Below the pieces are notes generated by a model. The model saw only the letters and a program-made list of their open reading frames with translations. It was not told the origin of the DNA and ran no database searches. DNA of 64,000 bases from Kocuria carniphila (GTDB taxonomy: Bacteria > Actinomycetota > Actinomycetes > Actinomycetales > Micrococcaceae). Position 1 is the stretch's first letter. Each line of letters opens with the position of its first letter. Both the position numbers and the translations under genes were made by a program. The stretch spans positions 62,001-126,000 of the forward strand of contig NZ_NOIT01000004.1 of the NCBI RefSeq assembly GCF_004136555.1, read 5' to 3'. Below, in pieces: positions 55,258 through 64,000 of this stretch.

Positions 55258-55281
55258 CACTCATTCGACATGCGATGAGTG
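55258..55281 (-). terminator. Hairpin just after dapC
   Basis: CACTCAT/ATGAGTG arms (7 bp) with a 10-base loop, 3 bases downstream of the dapC stop. A short probable terminator separating the typA-dapC run from gltA. Confidence 0.5.
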
Positions 55282-55284
55282 TGG

Positions 55285-56430
55285 TTACACGGCCTCGCGC
55301 AGTCGTGCTACAGCGGCATCGATCCGCTCGTCACTGGCGGTCATGGACAGTCGCACGTAGCCGTTTCCGGCGTCCCCGTAGAACGTTCCGGGGCCCACCA
55401 CGATGCCCAGTTCGGCAAAGCGACCCACAGTGTCCCAGGTGTCCTCCCCCGCGGTTCCCCACAGGTACAGACCGGCCTCGGAATGGTCGATGCGCAGCCC
55501 GAAAGCCTCCACGGCGGGCAACAACTTGGCGCGACGGTCACGGTAGAGCGCCTTCTGGGACGCCACGTGGGCGTCGTCGGCGAGAGCCACTCGCATGGCC
55601 TCCTGCACGGGATACGGCACGATCATGCCCGCGTGCTTGCGCGAATTGATCAGCGACGGCATCAGTTCGGGGTCACCGGCCAAGAACGCTGCACGGTAGC
55701 CCGCGAGGTTCGACTGCTTGGACAGCGAGTACGCGCTCAGCACGAGCGACAGGTCTCCCCCGGTCACGCGCTCGTCCAGCACGGACGGTACGGGTTCGCC
55801 GCCTTCGGCCACGTCCCAATCGCCCCAGCCCAGTTCGGCGTAGCACTCGTCCGAAACGACCAAGGCACCCTGCGCACGCGCCTGGTCCACGATCTTCTTC
55901 AGGCTCGCAGCGTCACGCACGATTCCGGTGGGGTTACCCGGCGAATTGACCCACACCATGCGCACACGAGAGCGAATCTCCGGCTCCAGGTCGTCCAGGT
56001 CATCGGCGGCCACGGCCTCGGCGCCGGCCAGCTGCGCCCCGATGTCATAGGTGGGGTACGCGACGGTCGGACGCGCGACGACGTCGCCCGGGCCCAGTCC
56101 CAGCAACAGCGGCAGCCACGCGACCAATTCCTTGGAACCCACGGTGGGCATCACGGCGGCCGGGTCCAGATGGGCGACGCCGCGGCGTCGGGAGTACCAG
56201 TCCACGATCGCCTCGCGCAGCGCGGGCGTTCCGTGCGTAGTGGGATAGCCGGGCGCGTCCGAGGCGGCCGCGAGCGCATCCTGGACCACGAGCGGCGTGG
56301 GATCCACGGGCGTGCCGATGGACAGGTCCACGGTGCCGCCCGGGTGCTCAGCCGCGCGCTGGCGATAGGGCGCGAGCGAGTTCCACGGGTAATCCGGCAG
56401 ATCCAGACCGAAGGCGCGCTGCTGCGTCAC
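55285..56430 (-). CDS. dapC: Succinyldiaminopimelate transaminase
   Basis: 381-aa fold-type I PLP aminotransferase. It starts with the DapC-typical FGLDLPDYPWNSLAPYR. PLP residues are in SPGNPTG, VSDECYAELGW and the Schiff-base lysine in SLSKQSNLAGYR. In the DAP pathway it acts between DapD and DapE, whose genes lie 7 kb to the left. The GTG start is two bases after fdxA, a pairing also seen in mycobacteria (Rv1177-Rv1178). Confidence 0.92.
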   Translation of the reverse strand: MTQQRAFGLDLPDYPWNSLAPYRQRAAEHPGGTVDLSIGTPVDPTPLVVQDALAAASDAPGYPTTHGTPALREAIVDWYSRRRGVAHLDPAAVMPTVGSKELVAWLPLLLGLGPGDVVARPTVAYPTYDIGAQLAGAEAVAADDLDDLEPEIRSRVRMVWVNSPGNPTGIVRDAASLKKIVDQARAQGALVVSDECYAELGWGDWDVAEGGEPVPSVLDERVTGGDLSLVLSAYSLSKQSNLAGYRAAFLAGDPELMPSLINSRKHAGMIVPYPVQEAMRVALADDAHVASQKALYRDRRAKLLPAVEAFGLRIDHSEAGLYLWGTAGEDTWDTVGRFAELGIVVGPGTFYGDAGNGYVRLSMTASDERIDAAVARLREAV

Positions 56431-56432
56431 GG

Positions 56433-56756
56433 TCAGTCCTGGTTCTGCGGGGGCAGCACGGCGATGATCGGGTGATCCTTACCGGTGTTGCCCAGCTTGG
56501 CGGCACCGCCCGGGGAACCCAGGTCATCGAAGAACTCCACGTTGGCCTTGTAGTACTCGGCCCATTCCTCCGGGGTGTCGTCCTCGTAGTAGATGGCTTC
56601 CACGGGGCACACCGGTTCGCACGCGCCGCAGTCCACGCACTCGTCCGGGTGGATGTACAGGGAGCGTTCTCCCTCGTAGATGCAGTCCACGGGACATTCT
56701 TCGACGCATGCCTTGTCCTTGACGTCCACACAAGGCTGAGCGATCACGTATGTCAC
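56433..56756 (-). CDS. fdxA: Seven-iron ferredoxin
   Basis: 107 aa. The N-terminal CVDVKDKACVEECPVDC and then CVDCGACEPVCP supply ligands for one [3Fe-4S] and one [4Fe-4S] cluster, the FdxA/FdxC pattern. The C-terminal half is an acidic helix-rich extension (DTPEEWAEYYKANVEFFDDLG) normal for this family. GTG start. It is an electron carrier whose partner is unknown; the linkage to dapC is conserved but unexplained. Confidence 0.94.
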   Translation of the reverse strand: MTYVIAQPCVDVKDKACVEECPVDCIYEGERSLYIHPDECVDCGACEPVCPVEAIYYEDDTPEEWAEYYKANVEFFDDLGSPGGAAKLGNTGKDHPIIAVLPPQNQD

Positions 56757-56810
56757 GGTAAACGTACCTTTCCTGGTTCGAGGGGATCAGCCAACAGTCT
56801 AACCGCGTGG

Positions 56811-57428
56811 TCAGTCACGTGCTTGTCGGCGGAGTCTGACGATGTAGCGGCCCGTAACAATCACGGCCGCCATGACTGCCACGAAAATCACGGCGAACCA
56901 TCCGTAACCCACCATGCCGATGGGCGCTTCCCACGAGGTGACCACCAGGGCTGAGCCGTTCTTGAGATAGGCGAACCCCCACGAGAGCACGTAGGTCAGC
57001 AGGCCGGGGACCGCAGCGGCCCACACCCGACGGGTCGCGGTACCGCACCACACGCTCGCGAACCACACGAGGGCTCCGGAGAACAACAGTCCCCACGGTA
57101 GCCACAAGGATTCGTTGACGTACCAGATGTTCGCGTGCATCACGGTGGCCACGGAGCCGATCAGCAGGCCGGTGATCACGGTGGTCAGCACGGCGGACAG
57201 GGTGGTCGGGCGCGCCGACGCCGCCCCGGTCGCGGTGGTCTCGTCCGTCTCCCCCGTTTCGTCGGCCGGGTTCGCAACCGCGGGATCCGCCGCGGCAGGC
57301 TTAGTGCCGTCTGCGGAGAGTCGAGTAGCGGAGTCGTATCCAGTGGAGATCTGGTCGCCGCGGTTCCCGTTCCCTGCGCTGTTCTGCCACGGGGCAGGAT
57401 TCACGGGAGTCCGTTCGGCACGGCTCAT
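56811..57428 (-). CDS. Four-helix membrane protein next to mshB (DUF6113-like)
   Basis: 205 aa. The first 75 residues are polar and Ala/Thr/Asp-rich. Four membrane helices follow (SAVLTTVITGLLIGSVATVMH; WLPWGLLFSGALVWFASV; VWAAAVPGLLTYVLSWGFAYL; GYGWFAVIFVAVMAAVIVTG). Actinobacteria often have such a protein after mshB. DUF6113 is my best guess. The ATG overlaps the mshB stop as ATGA. Function unknown. Confidence 0.7.
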   Translation of the reverse strand: MSRAERTPVNPAPWQNSAGNGNRGDQISTGYDSATRLSADGTKPAAADPAVANPADETGETDETTATGAASARPTTLSAVLTTVITGLLIGSVATVMHANIWYVNESLWLPWGLLFSGALVWFASVWCGTATRRVWAAAVPGLLTYVLSWGFAYLKNGSALVVTSWEAPIGMVGYGWFAVIFVAVMAAVIVTGRYIVRLRRQARD

Positions 57429-58354
57429 GAGCGGTCTCCGCTGTCTAGGTCTCCGCTGTTCAGGTCCCCACTGAGCAAGCGATAGTGCTCGGTGGCCGTC
57501 AACCTCTGCGGAACGCCGTTGGACAGCTCGAACGTCTCGGATGCGTCTTCCGGTAGAACGATTTGAGTGGCGTGGGCCGCCATGGCCGCGCGTTTGGCGT
57601 CGAGGTCCCCGGAGATCACGGCCTGTTGCCGCTGGTCCTCGGGATCCACGTCGCCCTCGGTGCCCCAGACGAGTGGGACGTCCCAGGCTTCCGCGCCGTC
57701 GGCCGGTCTCTTGGCCTTGTCGATGCCGAGCATCGTGACGTGATGGGTGCGCACGTGGTCCGGGTGGCCGTAACCGCCGTCGTCGCAGTAGGTGACCACC
57801 ACGTGCGGACGGACTTCTCGAATCGCCGCGGCCACGTGGGCGGCGGCTTCGTCCTCGGTGGCCGACGTGAGGGCTGCCGACGAGACGTCCTCAGCGGGCT
57901 GTGCCCTACCGTTGTCGCCCCAGCTCATCCCGGAATCCAGGTAACGGCCCAACCCGTTGGCGAAACCTACGGACTCATCAAAGGCGGGGGTCTCCCCCGC
58001 GAAAAAGCGATCGGAGAGACCGAGTGCCGCGGCGGCGTCGTCGAGCTCGCCCACGCGATACAGGCCCAGGGCCGTGCCGTCGGTGTCGGGGCAGCCGGGC
58101 TGGCCGACCTCGAGGTGGCCCAATGGCGCGGGAATGACCTCGCCGCGTTCACCGCGCGTCATGGTGAGCAGCACGTTGCTGGCACCGGTGCGCGCGTAGT
58201 GGGCGATCGAGCCACCGGTAGCGATCGACTCGTCGTCCGGGTGGGCGTGAACCCACAGGATCCGCGCGTCCCCCGGGGCACGGCCCGCGGGCAGCAGTGA
58301 ATCCACTGCGCCCTTGGTGACCGTGCCCGCTTGGGGGTATTGCGGTGTGCTCAT
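57425..58354 (-). CDS. mshB: N-acetyl-GlcN-inositol deacetylase of mycothiol synthesis
   Basis: 309-aa PIG-L deacetylase. Zinc-binding WVHAHPDDESIATGG lies near residue 35, and the third ligand is in GGYGHPDHVRTH. It deacetylates GlcNAc-inositol, the second mycothiol step; mycothiol itself indicates an actinobacterium. The C-terminus ends in a small repeat (SGDLNSGDLDSGD). It starts two bases after the typA stop. Confidence 0.9.
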   Translation of the reverse strand: MSTPQYPQAGTVTKGAVDSLLPAGRAPGDARILWVHAHPDDESIATGGSIAHYARTGASNVLLTMTRGERGEVIPAPLGHLEVGQPGCPDTDGTALGLYRVGELDDAAAALGLSDRFFAGETPAFDESVGFANGLGRYLDSGMSWGDNGRAQPAEDVSSAALTSATEDEAAAHVAAAIREVRPHVVVTYCDDGGYGHPDHVRTHHVTMLGIDKAKRPADGAEAWDVPLVWGTEGDVDPEDQRQQAVISGDLDAKRAAMAAHATQIVLPEDASETFELSNGVPQRLTATEHYRLLSGDLNSGDLDSGDRS

Positions 58355-58356
58355 GA

Positions 58357-60264
58357 TCAGACGCGAGCCCGCTGACGAGCAGCCTTCACGCGCTCGTTGG
58401 CGTCAAGGACGACCTTGCGGATGCGGATGGCCTCCGGGGTGACCTCGACGCACTCGTCCTCGCGAGCGAACTCGAGGCACTCCTCGAGCGTGAGCTTGCG
58501 CGGCGGAGTGAGGTGCTCGAAGCTGTCCGAGGTGGAAGAGCGCATGTTGGTGAGCTTCTTCTCCTTGGTGATGTTCACGTCCATGTCGTCCGCGCGAGAG
58601 TTCTCACCCACGATCATGCCCTCGTACACCTCAGAGGTGGGTTCCACGAAGAAGGAACCGCGCTCCTGCAGGTTGATCATGGCGAACGGGGTGACCACAC
58701 CGGAACGGTCAGCAATGAGCGAGCCGTTGGTGCGGTACTCGATGTCGCCGGCCCACGGCTCGTATCCGTCCGCGTACGAGGAGGCGATGCCGGCGCCGCG
58801 GGTTTCGGTCAGGAACTTGGTACGGAAGCCGATCAAACCGCGCGAAGGAACCTTGAACTCCATGCGCACCCAACCGGTGCCGTGGTTGACCATGCCCTCC
58901 ATGCGGCCCTTACGTGCCGCCATGAGCTGAGTGATGGCACCGAGGAACTCGTCCGGGGCGTCGATGGTCATGTGCTCGTAGGGCTCGTGCACCTTACCCT
59001 CGACGGTCTTGGTGACCACCTGCGGCTTACCGGCGGTGATTTCGAAGCCTTCGCGGCGCATCTGTTCCACGAGGATGGCCAGTGCCAGCTCGCCACGACC
59101 CTGAACTTCCCAGGCGTCCGGGCGCTGGGTGGGCAGAACCTTGAGCGAGACGTTACCGATGAGCTCCTTGTCCAGGCGATCCTTCACCTGACGGGCGGTC
59201 ACCTTGGCGCCCTTGACGCGACCGGCCAGCGGGGAGGTGTTGATACCGATGGTCATGGAGATCGCGGGATCGTCCACGGTGATCAGCGGGAGCGGCTGCG
59301 GGTTCTCCGGGTCGGTCAGAGTCTCACCGATGGTGATGTCCTCGATACCGGCGACGGCCACGATCTCACCGGGACCGGCCTGCTCGGCGGGAACGCGATC
59401 GAGGCCCTTGGTGGCCAACAGCTCGGAGATGCGGACGTTCTTCAGCTGGCCGTCCTGGCGGGCCCACGCAACGGTCTGGCCCTTCTTCAGGGTGCCGTTG
59501 AAGATACGCAGCAGGGCCAGACGACCCAGGAACGGGGAGGCGTCCAGGTTGGTCACGTGGGCCTGCAGCACGCCGCCCTCTTCGTAAGAAGGTGCCGGGA
59601 TGTGCTCGATGATGGTCTTGAACAGCGGCTCGAGGTCCTCGTTGTCGGGGAGCTCGCCGTTGCCGGGCTGGTCGGTGGACGCACGACCGGCCTTACCGGA
59701 GGCGTAGACCACGGGGACGTCCAGAACGGCGTCCAGATCCATCTCCGGGTAGTCCTCGGAGATATCGGAAGCCAGGCCGAGCAGCAGGTCCATGGTCTCG
59801 GAGACCACTTCCTCAATGCGGGCGTCCGGGCGGTCCACCTTGTTGACCACGAGGATCACGGGCAACTTGGCCTCGAGGGCCTTACGCAGCACGAAACGGG
59901 TCTGGGGCAGGGGACCCTCGGAAGCATCGACCAGGAGCACCACGCCGTCCACCATGGACAGGCCGCGCTCCACCTCGCCACCGAAGTCAGCGTGGCCCGG
60001 GGTGTCGATCACGTTGATCGTGATGGTTTCGCCGTCGGCCGAGGGGCCGTCGTAGAACACCGTGGTGTTCTTCGCGAGGATGGTGATGCCCTTCTCCCGC
60101 TCCAGGTCGCCCGAGTCCATGACTCGTTCTTCGACCTCTCCGTGTGAGGAGAAAGCGTGCGTCTGCTGGAGCATGGCATCGACGATGGTGGTCTTGCCGT
60201 GGTCAACGTGGGCAACAATTGCCACGTTGCGCAGATCGGCGCGCTGGGCGGTGGTTTCAGACAT
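58357..60264 (-). CDS. typA: Translational GTPase TypA/BipA
   Basis: 635 aa. G-domain motifs are AHVDHGKTT (about residues 18-26), [20 protein letters not shown] and YASGKAG. The BipA-specific C-terminal region includes [16 protein letters not shown]. It binds 70S ribosomes and aids ribosome assembly or stress response. ATG 60264 is preferred ([16 protein letters not shown]); ATG 60282 is in frame upstream. It heads the leftward typA-mshB run. Confidence 0.95.
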   Translation of the reverse strand: MSETTAQRADLRNVAIVAHVDHGKTTIVDAMLQQTHAFSSHGEVEERVMDSGDLEREKGITILAKNTTVFYDGPSADGETITINVIDTPGHADFGGEVERGLSMVDGVVLLVDASEGPLPQTRFVLRKALEAKLPVILVVNKVDRPDARIEEVVSETMDLLLGLASDISEDYPEMDLDAVLDVPVVYASGKAGRASTDQPGNGELPDNEDLEPLFKTIIEHIPAPSYEEGGVLQAHVTNLDASPFLGRLALLRIFNGTLKKGQTVAWARQDGQLKNVRISELLATKGLDRVPAEQAGPGEIVAVAGIEDITIGETLTDPENPQPLPLITVDDPAISMTIGINTSPLAGRVKGAKVTARQVKDRLDKELIGNVSLKVLPTQRPDAWEVQGRGELALAILVEQMRREGFEITAGKPQVVTKTVEGKVHEPYEHMTIDAPDEFLGAITQLMAARKGRMEGMVNHGTGWVRMEFKVPSRGLIGFRTKFLTETRGAGIASSYADGYEPWAGDIEYRTNGSLIADRSGVVTPFAMINLQERGSFFVEPTSEVYEGMIVGENSRADDMDVNITKEKKLTNMRSSTSDSFEHLTPPRKLTLEECLEFAREDECVEVTPEAIRIRKVVLDANERVKAARQRARV

Positions 60265-60426
60265 ACGCAAGTCTCTCTTCATGAATCGAGGTAGAGGGGA
60301 ATCTCAGCGATTCTACTCTTCCTGAGTGAGCTGCTCGTCCACACGTGACCTATCACTCATTTCTCACGCGTTCCAAGGTCTGACACTGTAAAGGGAGCCG
60401 CAGTATTCCCCTCACAGTTCCGCTTC

Positions 60427-62451
60427 TCACCCCAACAACTCCGGCCTGCGCCACGGCTTATCCTGCACGTGCTCATCCACGAAGGCCAGAACCGTCTCGT
60501 ACCAGGTACGCGCGTTCGCGGGCTTGAGGATCCAGTGGTTCTCATCCGGGAAGTACAAGAACTTGTGTCCCGTAACCGCGGTATGCCGCTGTAGATCAGA
60601 CCACAGTTGCAGACCCTGGGAGATGGGCACGCGGTAGTCCTTGTCGCCGTGGATCACCAACATGGGCACCTGGATGTCATCCACGAACCGATGGGGTGAA
60701 TAGTGATCCGCCTGCGACGGCGCCATTGCTTCCTCCCATTCGGTGTTGTCGGTGGTCGAGCCCATGGTGTGCAGATCCCACAAGGACGCGTGGGTCACGA
60801 TGCATTTGAACCGCTCCCCCGTGTGCCCGGCCACCCAGTTGGCCATGTACCCGCCGTAGGAACCGCCCAGTAGTGCCTGCCGGTCGGCGTCGATGTCCTG
60901 GCGTTGCGTCGCAGCTTCCACCAGGGCCATGACATCAGTGAACGGTGCACCACCTAGTTCCTGTTGACCCCGGTCGATCATGTGCTGGCCGTAGCCGGTC
61001 GAGATGGCAGGGTCCGGAAGTAATACCGCGTAGCCGCGGGTCACGAACGGCCAGGGGTTCCACCGCCACAACCACGCGTTGTTGGATGCCCACGGACCGC
61101 CATGTACGAACACCAGCAGGGGAAGTTCCGCCGCGGCGGGGGTGTCCGGTAGTGCGAGCCAGGCTCGGATCTCCGTGCCGTCTTCCGCAAGCGTGGTGAC
61201 CTCTTCGAGCCGACCGGCCGGAACGTCGTCGGGAAGGATGCCCTCGACAGGCGCGGGATCAGCTGAGAATTCGTCGACGGGCCAGCGGACAAGTTCCTCG
61301 GGACGATCCACCCGCGATCGCAGGGCCCAGAGCCCGTCCCCTGCAACCTGAACAGAACCGTACGTCCACCCTTGGCCATCACCACCGGCAGATATTTCGA
61401 CACTGGGTTCCTGCCCCGGGGCGCAGGTCACGCGCAACACAATCCCGCGGCCCCGGTAATCCGCACTGCACACCACGGTGTTGTCATCGATCCACCGGGG
61501 GCCTTCTCCCCAGTATTCGTCTCCGTGCAGGATTTCTTGCGCATCACCCGAGTCGAAGTCGTACGCCCACAGTGACACCGAGAGGTTTTGCGTACTCCTC
61601 CACAGCTGTTCCTTGAGCAGAATGACCCGGCTTCCATCGGGGCTGACCGGGCCCGTTTCCCACCAGATGTTCGAGTCAGCGGCGCGGATAAGCTGGGGTT
61701 CGCCGGAACCATCCTCCGCTGCCGGGATGCGCCAGACCTCCGATCGCTCCCAGCCGCCGTCGATCCAGGCGTTCACTGTGACCACCACAAAGCTTCCATC
61801 GGGTGAAGGCTCATAGCCAAGCAGACGGCCTTCCGGAAGCCGAACAGGTCGCATGCTGTCCTGGACCGCAGCGCCGCCGATCGCTTCCGACGCGTTCACG
61901 AACCACAAGGTCGGTTCATCCGGTCCCAGGTCGTGATCCCAGTCTCGAGTGGGCGCTTTCTCGTACAGGATCGCACTCACCCCCGAATCCTCACGGAGCT
62001 TGTCCAACCGCTCGTTCTCCGCCTTCATGTCTTTCGCATGGCGGGCAGACGGGAGCGTACCGCTCACGAAGAACAAGCGTTCGCCACCCAGCTTGAGGTC
62101 TTCGACGTCGCCGGGCCGTTCCAGAATCATCCGCGCCTCACCGTGCGGCGGCAGCAACCATAGTCGCGTGCGTTCTTTGTCGTCATCCCCGTACGGCCGA
62201 CCCGAAGTGAAGAACACATTGCCATCGGGCGCCGGACACACTTCCGAGACCCCGTGCTGATCGTGGGTCAGTTGCCTACCGACCGCACGATCATCAATGT
62301 GTTCTACGGACCACGCCTGGGCCACGTATTTCTTGCCGTCAGCGGAGAGTTCTTTACGCAGGGCAATCACACCTCCGGAGGGATGGGTACTGAATCCGGA
62401 GAGTCGAGGTGAGGCGACCAGATGCTCGGGGGTGTCAAAGCGAAATGTCAT
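60427..62451 (-). CDS. S9-family prolyl-oligopeptidase-like serine peptidase
   Basis: 674 aa. A beta-propeller-like N-terminal domain of about 400 residues (repeats such as GYEPSPDGSFVVVTV and GPVSPDGSRVILL) precedes an alpha/beta-hydrolase domain. The triad is readable: Ser in GGSYGGYMANW (about 531), Asp in HGDKDYRVP (about 605) and His in PDENHWIL (about 639). It probably acts as a cytoplasmic acylaminoacyl- or dipeptidyl-peptidase; no signal peptide is present. The start is ATG 62451. Confidence 0.92.
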   Translation of the reverse strand: MTFRFDTPEHLVASPRLSGFSTHPSGGVIALRKELSADGKKYVAQAWSVEHIDDRAVGRQLTHDQHGVSEVCPAPDGNVFFTSGRPYGDDDKERTRLWLLPPHGEARMILERPGDVEDLKLGGERLFFVSGTLPSARHAKDMKAENERLDKLREDSGVSAILYEKAPTRDWDHDLGPDEPTLWFVNASEAIGGAAVQDSMRPVRLPEGRLLGYEPSPDGSFVVVTVNAWIDGGWERSEVWRIPAAEDGSGEPQLIRAADSNIWWETGPVSPDGSRVILLKEQLWRSTQNLSVSLWAYDFDSGDAQEILHGDEYWGEGPRWIDDNTVVCSADYRGRGIVLRVTCAPGQEPSVEISAGGDGQGWTYGSVQVAGDGLWALRSRVDRPEELVRWPVDEFSADPAPVEGILPDDVPAGRLEEVTTLAEDGTEIRAWLALPDTPAAAELPLLVFVHGGPWASNNAWLWRWNPWPFVTRGYAVLLPDPAISTGYGQHMIDRGQQELGGAPFTDVMALVEAATQRQDIDADRQALLGGSYGGYMANWVAGHTGERFKCIVTHASLWDLHTMGSTTDNTEWEEAMAPSQADHYSPHRFVDDIQVPMLVIHGDKDYRVPISQGLQLWSDLQRHTAVTGHKFLYFPDENHWILKPANARTWYETVLAFVDEHVQDKPWRRPELLG

Positions 62452-62530
62452 GTGAGTCACACTAGCGCCAATCATTCAGCGCCATGATGACTCTCATTTT
62501 CCCGATCCCGGTCCTTTCGTTGCGGTCGTC

Positions 62531-63508
62531 TCAGCCGGTGCCCCGGGAGGATTCAGTTTGACGCTGGATGTCCTTGAGCAAATGCCTCACGGATCGAGCA
62601 TGGAAACCGGTCCGCACCACGAGCAAGCGATACAAGCGACCGCCCCCGCCCGGAAAATTGGCATGGGTTCTTGCCCGAAGACGCGTCTGTCCGCTATTTG
62701 CCTGCTCCATGTGGAACGACAGGGCATACACGGAAAACCGGTGCCTCCCTGTGAGCTCAAGTTCCGCTCCGGGCCTCGCACTGGCGACTCGGAACCCGAC
62801 GAGTGTCGAATCAATAGCAAGGGGCCTCGGTCCAGATGGAGATCGTTCTGCACAACCTGCAACCCGGGCATAGGTTGTTGCGACTGATCCTGAGAACGTC
62901 TGGTCAAGCGCGGCACTCAGGTTCAACCAGACGTTGTTCGCAGGTGCATTGATCACCACGGCATGTTCGTCCACGAAAGCCAGACCGGAAACGCGAGACC
63001 CACGGTCAACCTGGGTCGAGCCCGCCGCCGAGTCAAGCTCCTGATCCGGACGAAGAGTCGTCGCGGCGGTGATGAGCGACTTTGCCGCTCGGCGATGCAC
63101 CGGACCGATAATCGTCCAGGCAATTCGGCCCAGAAGTGGTCGCCTGAAGTGGAGGACGGTCGTTAGCCGCCGCTGCGAAGGCACAGTTCGTCGACCCACC
63201 ATAGTGATGTGCATCAGTGGAATGGCCGCTTCGAGGTGGATCACTTCCGCGCTGGATTCGATGATCCGGAAAGGTCCCAGCTGGCCAACCTCAGTTGGTG
63301 ATTCACCAAGCCCAAGAACACCAACGAGCCGCGTCACCACACCCGAGGTCGTTGCCAACCCTTCATGCAGCCACTCCCGTGGAGCGCTCATATCCGGATG
63401 GGGAACACTAACTTCAAAGGCATCGGCGTAGTCGAAGGGGCGGCCATCTGTAGCGATCGGTTCGGTTACCCGTACCCGGCGCACTTGATCGGCCATGAGG
63501 TTTTTCAT
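62531..63508 (-). CDS. DUF2867 plus SRPBCC-like two-domain protein
   Basis: 325 aa. Residues 20-165 look like DUF2867 (DYADAFEVSVP, LGPFRIIESSAEVIHLEA, TVLHFRRPLLGRIAWTIIGPVHRRAAKSL). Residues 180-320 look like a second lipid/small-ligand-binding domain of SRPBCC type (VVINAPANNVWLNLSAALDQ, STLVGFRVASARPGAELELTGRHRFSVYAL, FHARSVRHLLKDIQRQ). ATG 63508 has AAAGGA at good spacing. Codon use is less GC-rich at third positions than in neighbouring housekeeping genes. Function unknown. Confidence 0.62.
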   Translation of the reverse strand: MKNLMADQVRRVRVTEPIATDGRPFDYADAFEVSVPHPDMSAPREWLHEGLATTSGVVTRLVGVLGLGESPTEVGQLGPFRIIESSAEVIHLEAAIPLMHITMVGRRTVPSQRRLTTVLHFRRPLLGRIAWTIIGPVHRRAAKSLITAATTLRPDQELDSAAGSTQVDRGSRVSGLAFVDEHAVVINAPANNVWLNLSAALDQTFSGSVATTYARVAGCAERSPSGPRPLAIDSTLVGFRVASARPGAELELTGRHRFSVYALSFHMEQANSGQTRLRARTHANFPGGGGRLYRLLVVRTGFHARSVRHLLKDIQRQTESSRGTG

Positions 63509-63532
63509 CACGTGTCCTTTGTTCGCGATCAA

Positions 63533-63931
63533 TCATTGTGAAGCGCGACGTCGGGCCGTGTGTGCAAGCCAGGCAATCGGCAAGAACAGCCAGAAACCAG
63601 AGGCGGGCGAGAGCGTAATGCCCCAGAGACCGGTCAACCCCAGAATGGCTGCGGTGCTACGCGGTGGGCGGCCATGAGCCCTTTCTCGCTCCCTAACCGT
63701 AGCTCCCAGGCCGATCAGCAGTAGGCCAGACGTGAAGTACCAGAAACCGACTCCACGACGTTCAGCCAGTGCAGGGTCTGCATCGACCGAAGAAACGACC
63801 CCGGCTTTGATGATGCTGCGCACAGAGGCAGGGTAGAACATCCCTGTCGTGGCGATATGAACCGACCCCAGCACCATGGTCCATACCCCCGCACTGCGCA
63901 GCGGCGAAATGCGTTTCGGACAATTGGTCAT
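63533..63931 (-). CDS. DUF6463-like small membrane protein
   Basis: 132 aa, four membrane segments (SAGVWTMVLGSVHIATTGMFY; VGFWYFTSGLLLIGLGATV; AAILGLTGLWGITL; GFWLFLPIAWLAH). Matches the DUF6463 layout from memory. Its ATG overlaps the upstream gene's stop as ATGA, and its stop is 25 bases before the DUF2867-type start, so the three form one unit. Function unknown. Confidence 0.68.
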   Translation of the reverse strand: MTNCPKRISPLRSAGVWTMVLGSVHIATTGMFYPASVRSIIKAGVVSSVDADPALAERRGVGFWYFTSGLLLIGLGATVRERERAHGRPPRSTAAILGLTGLWGITLSPASGFWLFLPIAWLAHTARRRASQ

Positions 63932-64000
63932 TGTGATGCACCTGCTAACAAATTCTCGATCAGAGGCTGGAAAACTTCACGCAACTCCGATGGGCTACTC
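63928..64000 (-). CDS. C-terminal end of an upstream gene, possibly a TetR-type regulator
   Basis: Only the last 23 codons are inside the window (ELREVFQPLIENLLAGASQ, stop). The stop overlaps the DUF6463-like start. The helical ending suits TetR/AcrR proteins, which often precede DUF6463 genes, but too little is visible to be sure. Confidence 0.35.
   Translation of the reverse strand, partial: SSPSELREVFQPLIENLLAGASQ

Noticed and set aside
53584-55278. Long plus-strand frame opposite gltA
   Set aside because: No recognisable motif, biased composition (Val/His/Gly), and fully covered by citrate synthase on the other strand.
58513-60147. 544-codon plus-strand frame opposite typA
   Set aside because: Antisense shadow of TypA; no domain, no ribosome-binding site.

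Overview
The window is a contiguous piece of a high-GC actinobacterial chromosome. Three gene families point to Actinobacteria: the AdnA/AdnB helicase-nuclease pair, the mycothiol gene mshB, and a coproporphyrin-type haem pathway containing HemQ. Gene content and order look most like Micrococcales, probably Micrococcaceae (Kocuria/Rothia/Arthrobacter relatives). I cannot fix the genus from sequence alone. Coding density is high, genes often overlap by 4 bases (ATGA or GTGA), and convergent genes are usually separated by long perfect hairpins. I see no rRNA, tRNA, CRISPR array, insertion sequence or prophage.

Region 1 (1-17.7 kb) holds genome maintenance and protein quality control: a UPF0182 membrane protein (cut by the window edge), a YlbL-type PDZ/Lon-like protease, a DUF2342 zinc-peptidase-like protein, a SprT/YgjP-like metallopeptidase, a degenerate ThiF-like protein, a short UvrD2-type helicase, NudC, an APH-type phosphotransferase, the overlapping adnA-adnB pair and a DEDDh exonuclease with two sliding-clamp-like motifs. 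From memory, the order resembles the Rv3193c-Rv3202c neighbourhood of Mycobacterium tuberculosis.

Region 2 (17.8-28.1 kb) is a complete C5/coproporphyrin-dependent haem pathway. hemE-hemY-hemQ-hemH-hemC-hemD-hemB-hemL run leftward, mostly translationally coupled, and hemA is divergent from a short shared promoter region. Together they cover glutamyl-tRNA to haem b.

Region 3 (28.1-35.7 kb) holds a TetR regulator, a DUF3107 protein, a DEAD-box RNA helicase with a long leader, an orphan beta-type DNA methyltransferase, a DUF1989 protein, a PHP-domain phosphoesterase and a PepP-type aminopeptidase.

Region 4 (35.7-53.6 kb) holds a stress-protein-like membrane protein with a Gln/Ser tail, an MgtE-N/CBS protein, a DUF1003 protein, Mrp, TatB, a membrane-anchored protein where other actinobacteria carry sigE-rseA-htrA, an O-methyltransferase, a 55-aa DUF3117 protein, a GT-C membrane protein, a LOG-family protein, a glutamate ABC transporter (gluABCD), divergent dapE/dapD, a lysozyme-like membrane protein, galE, a DHFR-like reductase and a small coiled-coil protein.

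Region 5 (53.7-64 kb) holds citrate synthase, a leftward typA-mshB-membrane protein-fdxA-dapC run, an S9 peptidase, and a small module (the end of a probable regulator, a DUF6463 protein, and a DUF2867 plus SRPBCC-like fusion) that looks accessory. Most genes are conserved housekeeping. The less ordinary items are the altered motifs in AdnA, the tandem clamp motifs in the exonuclease, the degenerate ThiF-like protein, the orphan methylase and the terminal accessory module.
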